64,000 nt of DNA from Solirubrobacterales bacterium (lineage in GTDB: Bacteria > Actinomycetota > Thermoleophilia > Solirubrobacterales > 70-9): the NCBI GenBank assembly GCA_030152805.1, contig JASLIG010000104.1:1-64000 (forward strand), given 5' to 3'. The notes under the pieces are model-generated. The model ran no database searches, had not been told where the DNA came from, and saw only the letters and a list, made by a program, of their open reading frames with translations. Within the stretch, counting starts at the first letter, position 1. Each line of letters begins with the position of its first letter. A program made the position numbers and the translations under genes. Positions 24,489 to 31,673 of the stretch are shown in pieces.

Positions 24489-26708
24489 ATGAGCAACGGA
24501 AGATCGAGCTACGACGCGGCCGCGATCGAGACCGCGAGGCAGGCCGCCTGGGCGGAGCGCGACGCCTTCGCCACGCCTGCTCCCAGCGCCGATCGTCGCT
24601 CGATCTACATCAAGCCCTCGAGCCCCTTCACCTCGGGCAAACTGCACATGGGCCACGTGCGCGACTACGCGATCGGCGACGCCTACGCGCGTTTCCGCCG
24701 CGCCCGCGGCGCCGACGTCCTCTTCGGCTTCGGCTTCGACGCCTTCGGCCTGCCCGCCGAGATGGCCGCGATCGAGCGCAAGGTGCCACCCGCCGAGTGG
24801 GTCGAGGCCTGTGGCGAGCGGATGCTCGAGCAGATGCGCCGGCTCGGCTTCTCCTTCAACTACGAGCGCGTCTTCTACAGCTCCGACGAGGGTCAGTACC
24901 GCTGGTCGCAGTGGCTCTTCCTTACCCTGCTCGAGGCCGGGCTGATCTACCGCGACGACACCACCGTCGACTGGTGCGATCACTGTCGCACGACCCTGGC
25001 CGCGCTGCAGGTCGAGGACGGTCGCTGCTGGCGCTGCCACAACGAGGTCCGCCTGATCCGGCGCCCGACCTGGTTCCTACGCATCACGCCCTACCTGGAG
25101 GAGAACGACCGCCGCCTCTCCGAGCTCTCAAACTGGGACGAGATCTCGCTCTCGACCCAGCGCTACATCCTTGGCCGCAGCGACGGAGTCGAGGTCGACC
25201 TCGAGGGTCCAGACGGGCAGGCACTCACGGTCTTCACCCCTTACAAGGACCTCGTGACGGCATCGACCTTTGTCCTGCTTTCCCCTCGGGCCCTCGAGTT
25301 GGAGGCGTGGCCAATCGAGACTGGTGTTGCCAAGCAGCTCGACGAGCTGCGTGCCGGCGGCTGGGAGCGCAGTGCGCGCGACGCCAAGACGGTGCCGTTG
25401 GTCGATACCGGGCTTGTGGCGAGCGCGCCTTGGGCCACCGAGTCCCTGCCCATAGTCGTCTCGCCCCTGATCGACGCTCGTTTTGGACCCACTGCAGCAT
25501 TGGGGATCCCGGGGGGAGACGAGGCCGATGCCGCGATCGCCGGTCGCCTGGAGCGTGTGCCGGACTTCGGCGCCGACCAAGCGGGAGTCGAGTCATGGCG
25601 CGAGGCGCGCCCGGCCGTGCGCTACCGCGCCGCCGACTTCTCGATCTCGCGCCAGCGCTTCTGGGGGACGCCGATCCCGATCGTCCACTGCGAGAGCTGC
25701 GGCGCCGTGCCGGTACCGGAGCGAGAGCTGCCGGTCGTGCTGCCGCGCGACGTCGAGCCGACCGGGGAGGGGAATCCTCTGGCCGAACTGGCGGACTTCG
25801 TCGACGTCGAGTGCCCACGCTGCAAGGCGCCCGCCAGGCGCGAGACCGACACCCTCGACTGCCACTTCGACGCGCTCTGGCTTTGGGTGCCCTCGGCCGT
25901 GCCGCCCGAGGCGCGCGCCGGCGAGATGTTCACCCACCCCGATTTGCAGCGCTGGCTGCCCGCGGAGCGCCTCGTCGCCGGCGCCGATTCCGGTGGCTTC
26001 GTCTTCGACCAGCGGGTCGTCACCAAGGCGTTGCGCGACATCGGCCCCCTCTCGTTCATGGCCGAGGGCGAGCCCTTCGCCGGCTGCCTCTTCCACGAGA
26101 TGGTGATCGCCGACGGGCGCAAGATGAGCAAGCACCTCGGCAACGTCGTCGATCCCGACGAGCTGGTCGAGCGCTACGGGGCCGATACCGTCCGCCTCGC
26201 CGTGCTCTACGCCGCCGGACCGGCGAAGACCCTCAACTGGAACGACGGCGCGCTGCGCTTCGCCGCTCGCTTCCTGCACAACCTCTGGGCCTACGCGAGC
26301 GAGCGCTTCGCCAGCGTCGAGGACGCGCCCGAGGACGCCGAGGCGGCCGCCGACACCGAGTTCATGCGCGAGCGGTTGGGCAAGTGGTGCGAGAACGGCC
26401 TCGCCCGCATCACGGCCGACCTCGAGGAGCTGCAGATGCACAAGGCGGTGCGCAACGTCACCCGCCTCTTCGAGCGCATCCAGGACTTCGAGAAGCGCGT
26501 CCTCGAGCGGCGCGGCGCGCTCAGCCGAGCCGATGCCGAGGCCCAGACAGCGGCCCTGGTGCTGCTCGCCCAGGCGCTCGCGCCCTTTGCGCCGCACGCG
26601 GCCGAGGGGCTGCTGCTCGCCGCCGGGAGGGAGGACGGGGAGGGGCTCCCGGGGCCGTGGCCGGAGACGCGAGGATTTATCCAGAAAAACTTGACTGTTC
26701 CAAGTTAA
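24489..26708 (+). CDS. Divergent leucyl-tRNA synthetase-like enzyme
   Basis: This 739-residue class I synthetase has HMGH for the HIGH box near residue 55 and KMSKH near residue 548. It has LeuRS-type zinc knuckles (WCDHC...CWRCH and HCESC...CPRC). It is shorter than ordinary bacterial LeuRS (about 800-870). The editing insert is degenerate: where LeuRS has TTRPDTLFG, this has TPYKDLVTAS, and the GTGAVMAVPAHDERD block reads PTAALGIPGGDEADA. The amino-acid pocket segment that is GGxEHAxxHLLY in LeuRS reads AGADSGGFVFDQ. It keeps the activation motifs, so it should still form an aminoacyl-adenylate, but leucine specificity and proofreading are doubtful. The start may instead be the GTG nine bases upstream. 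A GNAT gene follows after 16 bp. Confidence 0.75.
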   Translation: MSNGRSSYDAAAIETARQAAWAERDAFATPAPSADRRSIYIKPSSPFTSGKLHMGHVRDYAIGDAYARFRRARGADVLFGFGFDAFGLPAEMAAIERKVPPAEWVEACGERMLEQMRRLGFSFNYERVFYSSDEGQYRWSQWLFLTLLEAGLIYRDDTTVDWCDHCRTTLAALQVEDGRCWRCHNEVRLIRRPTWFLRITPYLEENDRRLSELSNWDEISLSTQRYILGRSDGVEVDLEGPDGQALTVFTPYKDLVTASTFVLLSPRALELEAWPIETGVAKQLDELRAGGWERSARDAKTVPLVDTGLVASAPWATESLPIVVSPLIDARFGPTAALGIPGGDEADAAIAGRLERVPDFGADQAGVESWREARPAVRYRAADFSISRQRFWGTPIPIVHCESCGAVPVPERELPVVLPRDVEPTGEGNPLAELADFVDVECPRCKAPARRETDTLDCHFDALWLWVPSAVPPEARAGEMFTHPDLQRWLPAERLVAGADSGGFVFDQRVVTKALRDIGPLSFMAEGEPFAGCLFHEMVIADGRKMSKHLGNVVDPDELVERYGADTVRLAVLYAAGPAKTLNWNDGALRFAARFLHNLWAYASERFASVEDAPEDAEAAADTEFMRERLGKWCENGLARITADLEELQMHKAVRNVTRLFERIQDFEKRVLERRGALSRADAEAQTAALVLLAQALAPFAPHAAEGLLLAAGREDGEGLPGPWPETRGFIQKNLTVPS

Positions 26709-26718
26709 GACCTATAGT
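26691..26718 (+). promoter_or_regulatory. Promoter of the GNAT gene (leaderless)
   Basis: TTGACT (26691-26696) and TATAGT (26713-26718) are 16 bases apart. The GTG start of the next gene is six bases after the -10. AACTTG/CAAGTT (26689-26694 and 26700-26705) is an inverted repeat over the -35 region and may be an operator. Confidence 0.6.
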
Positions 26719-26724
26719 GAACGT

Positions 26725-27564
26725 GTGGCAGCCGGAGGCAGCTTGCCGTTTGACGCGGTTGCCCTCGACGAGGCCGAGAAGCGGTTCTGGAGAGGCCTTT
26801 GGGACACAGCCGTCGAGGATGCCGTAGTCGATCTCGGGATCGACATGGTGAGGTTCGGTCCGGTCACCGCTGCCGTCGTAGGCGAGGAACCGGAAGAGCC
26901 GGCGCTCAACTTCGTGCTCGGTGCCGGCGCCCCCGGCGCGGTCGAAGACGGCCACCTGCCCGCCGCGATCAAGTGGGTCGAGCGCCACGACGTCGCCTAC
27001 CGGGTGCCGCTGATGCCCGGCCTGCCCGAGCATGACGCCGCCGCGCGCTGGCTCGAGGGCCACCGCTACCGCCTCTTGGAAGGTCCGCGGAAGCTGGTGC
27101 GGGATGGATCGCCGCCGCGCTTCGCGATCCCCGACCGGATCGACATCTACGAGCGCACCGACCCATGGGAAGACGAAGGCTTCGGCGATCCGCTCGCTGA
27201 GAGCCTCGGCTTCGCCAGCTGGGCCGCGACCTTCTTCCTCGACCTGCCCGGCTCCCCTGGCTGGGGCTGCTACTGCGCCGTCGACGGCGACGAGCCGCTC
27301 GCTTACGCGGTGATGTACTTCCACCACGAGGTCGCTGTGCTGGCGCTCGCCTCGCGCCTGGTGGGGGAGCGAGATGGCCTCGGGCAGCGGGCGGTCCTGC
27401 ATCGCTGCATCAGCAATGCCGCCGCCGCCGGTTGTCGCTCTATCGTTGTCGCCGAGGCAGGGTGCGAGCCGGCTGTCTCCGATCGCGAGAGCCTGATCCG
27501 AGCCGGTTTCAAGGACTCGATCGGAACGGTCATCGGGCAATCCCGAGCGCGCGTTCCCATGTAA
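26725..27564 (+). CDS. GNAT-fold acyltransferase-like protein
   Basis: This 279-residue protein has a GTG start at the expected transcription start. The second half resembles a Gcn5-type acetyltransferase. GCYCAVDGDEPLAYAVMYFHHEVAVLAL matches the central strands, GERDGLGQRAVLHRCISNAAAAG the acyl-CoA loop and helix, and SIVVAE plus LIRAGFKD the last strand and helix. The usual Q/RxxGxG/A is RDGLGQ. The first half could be a second, degenerate GNAT repeat. The acyl donor and target are unknown. It sits between the LeuRS-like gene and a structured RNA. Double-GNAT proteins include aminoacyl-tRNA-dependent transferases, which makes the neighbourhood notable, but this is inference. Confidence 0.65.
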   Translation: MAAGGSLPFDAVALDEAEKRFWRGLWDTAVEDAVVDLGIDMVRFGPVTAAVVGEEPEEPALNFVLGAGAPGAVEDGHLPAAIKWVERHDVAYRVPLMPGLPEHDAAARWLEGHRYRLLEGPRKLVRDGSPPRFAIPDRIDIYERTDPWEDEGFGDPLAESLGFASWAATFFLDLPGSPGWGCYCAVDGDEPLAYAVMYFHHEVAVLALASRLVGERDGLGQRAVLHRCISNAAAAGCRSIVVAEAGCEPAVSDRESLIRAGFKDSIGTVIGQSRARVPM

Positions 27565-27608
27565 ACAGCGTCTGCCCAGGCGTTTTTGCACTTTTGCTCA
27601 AAAAACAC

Positions 27609-27637
27609 TTGACCAGTTGAATTCAATCTGTTATACG
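27609..27637 (+). promoter_or_regulatory. Strong sigma-70-type promoter of the structured RNA
   Basis: TTGACC (27609-27614), a 17-base spacer and TATACG (27632-27637) predict a start at about 27643-27645. No plausible protein-coding gene follows before the terminator at 28011. Confidence 0.6.
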
Positions 27638-27643
27638 TACTCC

Positions 27644-28058
27644 TGCTGACGACCAAGCGCCAGTGGAGAGGTGGGAATCCCAGTCAGGGGCGACTCGCCT
27701 TGCGATGGCAAAAGGAGTGACCAGTCATGAGTCGAGTTGTTGGCCGAATCAGGAGTACCAGGGAGGCGACAGCGTCGTGGGCATTGCCCCACCTCCAGCC
27801 GACGACGCTGCCCGGTACCGCGGCCACATCGCCCTCCCACCTCTGGCAGCCTGGCCCCCGGAGAGGGGGGGCGGCCATGTAATGGGCCGTGGCGCTCGTG
27901 AGGCGTGGTTGGCTAACGCCGGTCACGCGGACAGTCGCGCCGGGGAGCGCAGTCGCAGGCCCCGACGCAGCCGTAGCTCAGGCCAGAGCCCAGATGCGCT
28001 GGTCGGAGGTTGGGCCCGCCCCGTGGAAGCTGACACCACCGGGGCGGGCCCACTTCTT
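27644..28058 (+). ncRNA. Structured non-coding RNA of unknown family, about 415 nt
   Basis: A promoter at 27609-27637 and a U-tailed terminator at 28011-28060 bound a stretch with no protein-like frame. Pairings seen by eye: a closing helix GACCAAGCGC (27651-27660) with GCGCTGGTC (27996-28004, one bulge); GGGAGGCGA (27761-27769) with TCGCCCTCCC (27829-27838); CAGCGTCGT (27770-27778) with ACGACGCTG (27802-27810), holding a GGGC/GCCC hairpin; CTCTGGC (27841-27847) with GCCAGAG (27982-27988); and inside that CCCCC/GGGGG, CGGCC/GGCCG and GGCGT/ACGCC hairpins. I looked for RNase P, tmRNA, SRP and 6S core sequences and did not find them. Threonine synthase follows with its own promoter, so an independent RNA is preferred over an mRNA leader. 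Confidence 0.55.
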
Positions 28059-28060
28059 TT
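28011..28060 (+). terminator. Rho-independent terminator of the structured RNA
   Basis: A perfect 13-bp GC-rich stem (28011-28023 with 28040-28052) is followed directly by CTTCTTTT. An extra GTGG/CCAC pairing can extend the stem if one C bulges. This is the clearest intrinsic terminator in the window. Confidence 0.8.
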
Positions 28061-28073
28061 GCTCAAAGGAAAG

Positions 28074-28102
28074 TTGATCGGTGTGGCGTGGCCTGCTATA
28101 CC
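28074..28102 (+). promoter_or_regulatory. Promoter of threonine synthase
   Basis: TTGATC (28074-28079), 17 bases, TATACC (28097-28102). Transcription would start near 28108, past the RNA terminator and about 40 bases before the thrC ATG. Confidence 0.5.
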
Positions 28103-28146
28103 CACCTGCTCATGGGAAGCCCAGTACTCTTGCCGGGAGGATCTCC

Positions 28147-29439
28147 ATGCTGAGCGATGAGAACCGTACGCGCTCCTGCGCAACCGAACTGGTCTGCCGC
28201 GACTGCGGCCGTCGCCTGCCGCTGCTCGACACGACCTTCAAGTGCCTCGGCTGTGGCAACGGGCTCGACATCGACTACGACTACGAGCTGGCAAAGGAGC
28301 GCCTAGCCGAGATCCCACCCGCCGAGCGCGAGATCAACATCTGGCGTTTCGAGGAGCTCCTGCCGATCGCCGACGCGCGAGCCCAAGCCCGAGTAGGCCG
28401 CTACAGCGGTCGCACGCCGCTGATCCACGCCGATCGTCTCGGCGCCGAGCTCGGTCTGAAGAAGCTCTACCTGAAGGACGACTCCACTTCACGCCCCTCG
28501 CTTTCCTACAAGGACCGTGTCGTCTCGATGGCGGTTGCTCGCCTGCTCGAGCTGGGTAAAGAGGAGATCGGTTGCGTCTCGACCGGCAACGTCGGCACCG
28601 CGGTCTCCTCACTGGCGGCCAAGGCCGGCGTTGCCGCCTACGTCTTTTACCCGTCGAACATGGAGCGCGGCAAGGCGCGTGCCTGCCGGGCGCTCGGCGC
28701 CGCCGTCTGCCAGCTCGACGGCAACTACGACCAAGCCAACCGAGCCTGCCGCGAGCTCGCCCTCGCCAGCGGCATCCAGTTCGCCAACATCACCCTGCGG
28801 CCTTTCTACGCCGAGGGAGCCAAGACGGTCGCCTACGAGGTGGTCGAGCAGCTGGAGTGGGAGGCACCCGATCACTTCGTCATCCCGGCGGCCGGCGGCA
28901 CGCTCTCCTCGCGCGTCCACAAGGGCCTGGGCGAGCTCGAGACCGTGGGCCTGGCGGAGACCTCGCGTACCAAGCTGAACGTCGCCCAGGCCGAGGGTTG
29001 CAGCCCGATCGCGACCGCGATCGCCGACGGCACGGGCCAAATCGAGCCCCAATCGCCGCACACCGCGGCGCACTCAATCGCGATTGGCGCCCCCGGCGAC
29101 GGCCCGCTCGTGGTCGACGCAGTGGTTTCGCGCGGCGGTGCCGCGGCAACCGCCACCGACACCGAGATCTTCGAGGCGATCGACCTGCTCGGCGCCACCG
29201 AGGGCATCCTCACCGAGCCCGCTGGCGGCACCACGATCGCCTGCACCGCCAAGCTCGCCGGCGAAGGCAAGATCGGCCCCGAGGACACCGTCGTCGCGAT
29301 CGTCAGCGGCAACGGCTACAAGACCCTTGACGAGCACCCCGATAAGCCGTGGCCCGAAATGGTCGCCTGCGACGTCGACTCGATGACCGAAGTGCTCGAC
29401 GAGTTCCGCCAGCACGGCGTCGGCGCCACGCTGGGCTAG
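28147..29439 (+). CDS. thrC: Threonine synthase
   Basis: This 430-residue PLP enzyme forms threonine from O-phosphohomoserine. The ATG is preceded by GGGAGGA. An N-terminal zinc ribbon (CRDCG...CLGCG) is followed by the fold-type II core. The PLP lysine is in SLSYKDR, phosphate-binding residues are in STGNVGTAVSSLA, and the glycine loop is PAAGGTLSSR. Length and layout match the cytosolic ThrC group found in actinobacteria. No hom or thrB is adjacent. It stands just downstream of the structured RNA, but a separate promoter suggests it is not under that RNA's terminator. Confidence 0.88.
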   Translation: MLSDENRTRSCATELVCRDCGRRLPLLDTTFKCLGCGNGLDIDYDYELAKERLAEIPPAEREINIWRFEELLPIADARAQARVGRYSGRTPLIHADRLGAELGLKKLYLKDDSTSRPSLSYKDRVVSMAVARLLELGKEEIGCVSTGNVGTAVSSLAAKAGVAAYVFYPSNMERGKARACRALGAAVCQLDGNYDQANRACRELALASGIQFANITLRPFYAEGAKTVAYEVVEQLEWEAPDHFVIPAAGGTLSSRVHKGLGELETVGLAETSRTKLNVAQAEGCSPIATAIADGTGQIEPQSPHTAAHSIAIGAPGDGPLVVDAVVSRGGAAATATDTEIFEAIDLLGATEGILTEPAGGTTIACTAKLAGEGKIGPEDTVVAIVSGNGYKTLDEHPDKPWPEMVACDVDSMTEVLDEFRQHGVGATLG

Positions 29440-29609
29440 GCGACCTCACTACACACGACTTCTCCGTGGGGCTCGGCGCTGGCCGATAAAATCCGTTCGC
29501 TCGCCATTTGCATCCATCGGGATTCCGCCCGAAGATGCCACGCGATCTACTCAGTCAACCGTAACCAAAATTGGCGGGATATTCGCTCGCTGAAATATAA
29601 GGAGGCAAA

Positions 29610-30260
29610 GTGAGATTCACCAAGATGCTCATCTTGGCAATCACAGCATCGATTGCCGCCATGGCGCTGATGGGGACGAGCTCGGCTGCAGCGCTCGACT
29701 CAATCGTGCTGTGCAAAACAAAACCGGCATCGCCTAGCGCATTATGTCCGGATGGAAACTTATATCCGTCCGGTACGGTAATCAAAGCGAAAGCGGCCAA
29801 CCCGGAACTCTCGGGAGCGCTGACTGTCGAATGTCCGGAATCGGTCGCCGAAGGCAAAACGACCGCAGCATCGGGTAATCCCCTGACCGGGGAAATCACG
29901 TCTCTGACCTTCGGACCCGCTGGCAAATGCAGCACCTGCCCAACGGTAGACGTCGAGGGTCTTCCCTACAAAAATGTCAAAATTGCCGCCAACGCATCGG
30001 ACGATTTCTTCCTCGTCTCTGAAGGGTTTGCTCTGCTCTTAAATTGCTTCACCTTCATTGATTGCTTATACAAAACCCCAGTGGGTGGCGTTGCACTCTT
30101 AATCGAAAACCGGTCAGGCGGCTTACCGCTGATCAAAGCCGAAGCGGAGACGCTGATCGGCCCCGGCGGCATATGCGGCAGCAGCAGCTCGTGGACGGCC
30201 ACGTATGAAGTGACCGCCCCGGATCCAGTCTGGATCGCGTTAGACAAACCAATCATCTAG
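29610..30260 (+). CDS. Secreted protein, family C, copy 1 (TTA-rich)
   Basis: This 216-residue protein has a GTG start preceded by AAGGAGG and a signal peptide ending SSAAA (about residue 28). The mature part has many paired cysteines: VLCKTKP, ALCPDG, VECPES, KCSTCPTVDV, LNCFTFIDC and GICGSS. Strand-turn segments include SGNPLTGEITSLTFG and YEVTAPDPVW. The neighbour at 30770 is a recent duplicate: the first 60 or so bases after the ribosome site are nearly identical at DNA level. Seven TTA codons occur, all after the signal peptide. The Y-x-x-C and GxI patterns recall family B. Function is unknown. Confidence 0.75.
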   Translation: MRFTKMLILAITASIAAMALMGTSSAAALDSIVLCKTKPASPSALCPDGNLYPSGTVIKAKAANPELSGALTVECPESVAEGKTTAASGNPLTGEITSLTFGPAGKCSTCPTVDVEGLPYKNVKIAANASDDFFLVSEGFALLLNCFTFIDCLYKTPVGGVALLIENRSGGLPLIKAEAETLIGPGGICGSSSSWTATYEVTAPDPVWIALDKPII

Positions 30261-30305
30261 GCGCTGGCCGTAGGGCAGCAATCGGCTTTTGCCGGATCGT
30301 GCGGG

Positions 30306-30329
30306 GGAGGGCCGCTTCGGTGGCCCTCC
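30306..30329 (+). terminator. Hairpin terminator after family C copy 1
   Basis: GGAGGGCC (30306-30313) and GGCCCTCC (30322-30329) pair perfectly around GCTTCGGT; TTTG follows. Confidence 0.7.
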
Positions 30330-30490
30330 TTTGCTCAGCTGATACCGGCCCTGAGTCACGCTGCGCGATGACCGAAGTTTGAAGCGCTTTTCGGCGGGTA
30401 GATACGTGCCCAATGCCGGGACAGGTAACAGCGCACGACGCGTGGACTAGATCATTTGGCCACCGAAGCGGTACTATTTAGAAAATGCTC

Positions 30491-30519
30491 TTGACTATTG
30501 GAGTATTCCTTGGTATCTA
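30491..30519 (+). promoter_or_regulatory. Promoter of family C copy 2
   Basis: TTGACT (30491-30496), 17 bases, then TATCTA (30514-30519). This leaves a leader of about 240 bases before the gene, unusually long for this window. Confidence 0.45.
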
Positions 30520-30624
30520 TAGCACCGCGAAGGATCGTGCACGTGGAGAGGGCGTCGCCGAGGCGGGGGTTTTCCCTGGCCTATGGGAGGCCCCGGCCCG
30601 GCAGGATCGCGGTCGAGAGCGGTG

Positions 30625-30650
30625 CTCTGCAGTGCAACTCTGCAGTGCAA
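30625..30650 (+). repeat. 13-bp tandem direct repeat in the leader
   Basis: CTCTGCAGTGCAA occurs twice in a row (30625-30637 and 30638-30650), between promoter and gene. Each unit contains the palindrome CTGCAG. Confidence 0.6.
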
Positions 30651-30769
30651 CCATCTCGGCGCATTCCGTCCTCTGCACGCTGATCTGAGGCTTAGGCCTC
30701 TGGTTCCGCACGGCCCATCGCGTCCGTAACCAAACCGGAGGCGCCACGCGCGCCGCGGAAGGAGGCAAA

Positions 30770-31429
30770 GTGAGATTCACCAAGATGCTCATCTTGGCAA
30801 TCACAGCATCGATTGCCGCCATGGCACTGGTGGGAACGAGCTCGGCCCTGGCTGTCGACTCGATCGTGCTCTGTAAAGAAAATCCAGGCTCAACCGAAGC
30901 TTTATGTCCCGAAAAAAGCTTATATCCGTCCGGGACAGTGATCAAAGCCAAAGCGGCCAATCCGAAACTCTCGGGGACGCTGACAGTCGAATGCCCGGAA
31001 TCGGTCGTCGAAGGCAAAACGACCGCAGCATCGGGTAACCCACTGACCGGGGAAATCACGTCGCTGACCTTCGGGCCGAACGGCAAATGCAGCAACTGCC
31101 CGACGGTAGACGTGGAGAGCCTGCCTTACAAAAATGTCAAAGTAGTTGCCAAAACCGTCGGCGAAAAAGAGGAGTTCTTCCTCATTTCGGAAGGTTTTGC
31201 GCAGCTGTTAAATTGCTTCGGGTTCATTAATTGCTTATACAAAACCCCTGCGGGTGGCGTAGAACTATTAATCGAAAACCGGGCAAACGGTTTACCGCTG
31301 ATCAAGGCGGAAGCGGAGACGCTCACAGGGCCGGGCGGCGTATGCGGCTCGAGCGGAGCGTGGACCGCCACGTATGAAGTCACCGCTCCGGATCCTGTCT
31401 GGATCGCGTTAGACAAACCACTCATTTAG
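30770..31429 (+). CDS. Secreted protein, family C, copy 2 (TTA-rich)
   Basis: This 219-residue protein has a GTG start preceded by GGAAGGAGG and the same signal peptide as copy 1. The cysteine pattern and most strands are unchanged (ALCPEKS, VECPESV, KCSNCPTVDV, LNCFGFINC, GVCGSSG). It carries a three-residue insert (TVGEKEE for ASDD). Again seven TTA codons lie in the mature region, mostly at the same places as copy 1, so they predate the duplication. Divergence is spread evenly and no frame is broken, so both copies look functional. Role unknown. Confidence 0.75.
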   Translation: MRFTKMLILAITASIAAMALVGTSSALAVDSIVLCKENPGSTEALCPEKSLYPSGTVIKAKAANPKLSGTLTVECPESVVEGKTTAASGNPLTGEITSLTFGPNGKCSNCPTVDVESLPYKNVKVVAKTVGEKEEFFLISEGFAQLLNCFGFINCLYKTPAGGVELLIENRANGLPLIKAEAETLTGPGGVCGSSGAWTATYEVTAPDPVWIALDKPLI

Positions 31430-31431
31430 TG

Positions 31432-31459
31432 CCAGCTGTGGCTATTCAGCCATAGCTGG
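31432..31459 (+). terminator. Hairpin terminator after family C copy 2
   Basis: A 12-bp stem with one G-U pair and ATTC loop starts two bases past the stop. A second GC-rich hairpin with a GCTTCGG loop follows at about 31464-31490. Confidence 0.65.
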
Positions 31460-31533
31460 ATCGAGGAGGGGGTCGCTTCGGCGGCTCCCTCCCAATCGCT
31501 TTGCGCGGACCTATTTCGATATTCAAAAAGACC

Positions 31534-31562
31534 TTGACAGGAACTCACTCGTCTCTTAAAGT
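31534..31562 (+). promoter_or_regulatory. Consensus-like promoter of the large secreted-protein operon
   Basis: TTGACA (31534-31539), 17 bases, TAAAGT (31557-31562). This is the best match to the sigma-70 consensus in the window, about 105 bases before the first gene. Confidence 0.65.
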
Positions 31563-31673
31563 GCGGAGCGCGGACTCTGGCCGTCGCCACGGGCTGGTTC
31601 GTGTATTTGGGGCGCTGTTAAGCCGGGGATTGGGACTAGATGCAATGCAGGCGGGCATAGTGAGGTTGTTCTG

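Larger units (their letters stand above)
30261..30769 (+). other. 509-bp spacer between the duplicated family C genes
   Basis: It contains a terminator hairpin for the first gene, a promoter at 30491-30519 and a leader of about 240 bases with a 13-bp tandem repeat. No coding sequence in it is convincing. Confidence 0.5.

Noticed and set aside
27645..27700. Hammerhead ribozyme core CTGACGA
   Set aside because: No GAAA after a proper stem II; the seven bases are expected by chance.
27638..27758. Cobalamin-riboswitch resemblance (GGTGGGAATCCC and a final CAGGAGTACC)
   Set aside because: The conserved GCCACTG and CCCGCAACTG core is missing, and part of the proposed closing helix would lie in the promoter.
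27644..28146. T-box leader for threonine synthase, suggested by GGTACCGCGG at 27814-27823
   Set aside because: The motif lacks the preceding AGGGTG, the terminator is about 190 bases further on instead of adjacent, no specifier or AGTA loop is visible, and thrC has its own promoter after the terminator.
27663..28160. Open frame of 165 codons across the structured RNA
   Set aside because: It runs through a terminator and into the thrC start, has no ribosome site, and its composition is not protein-like.
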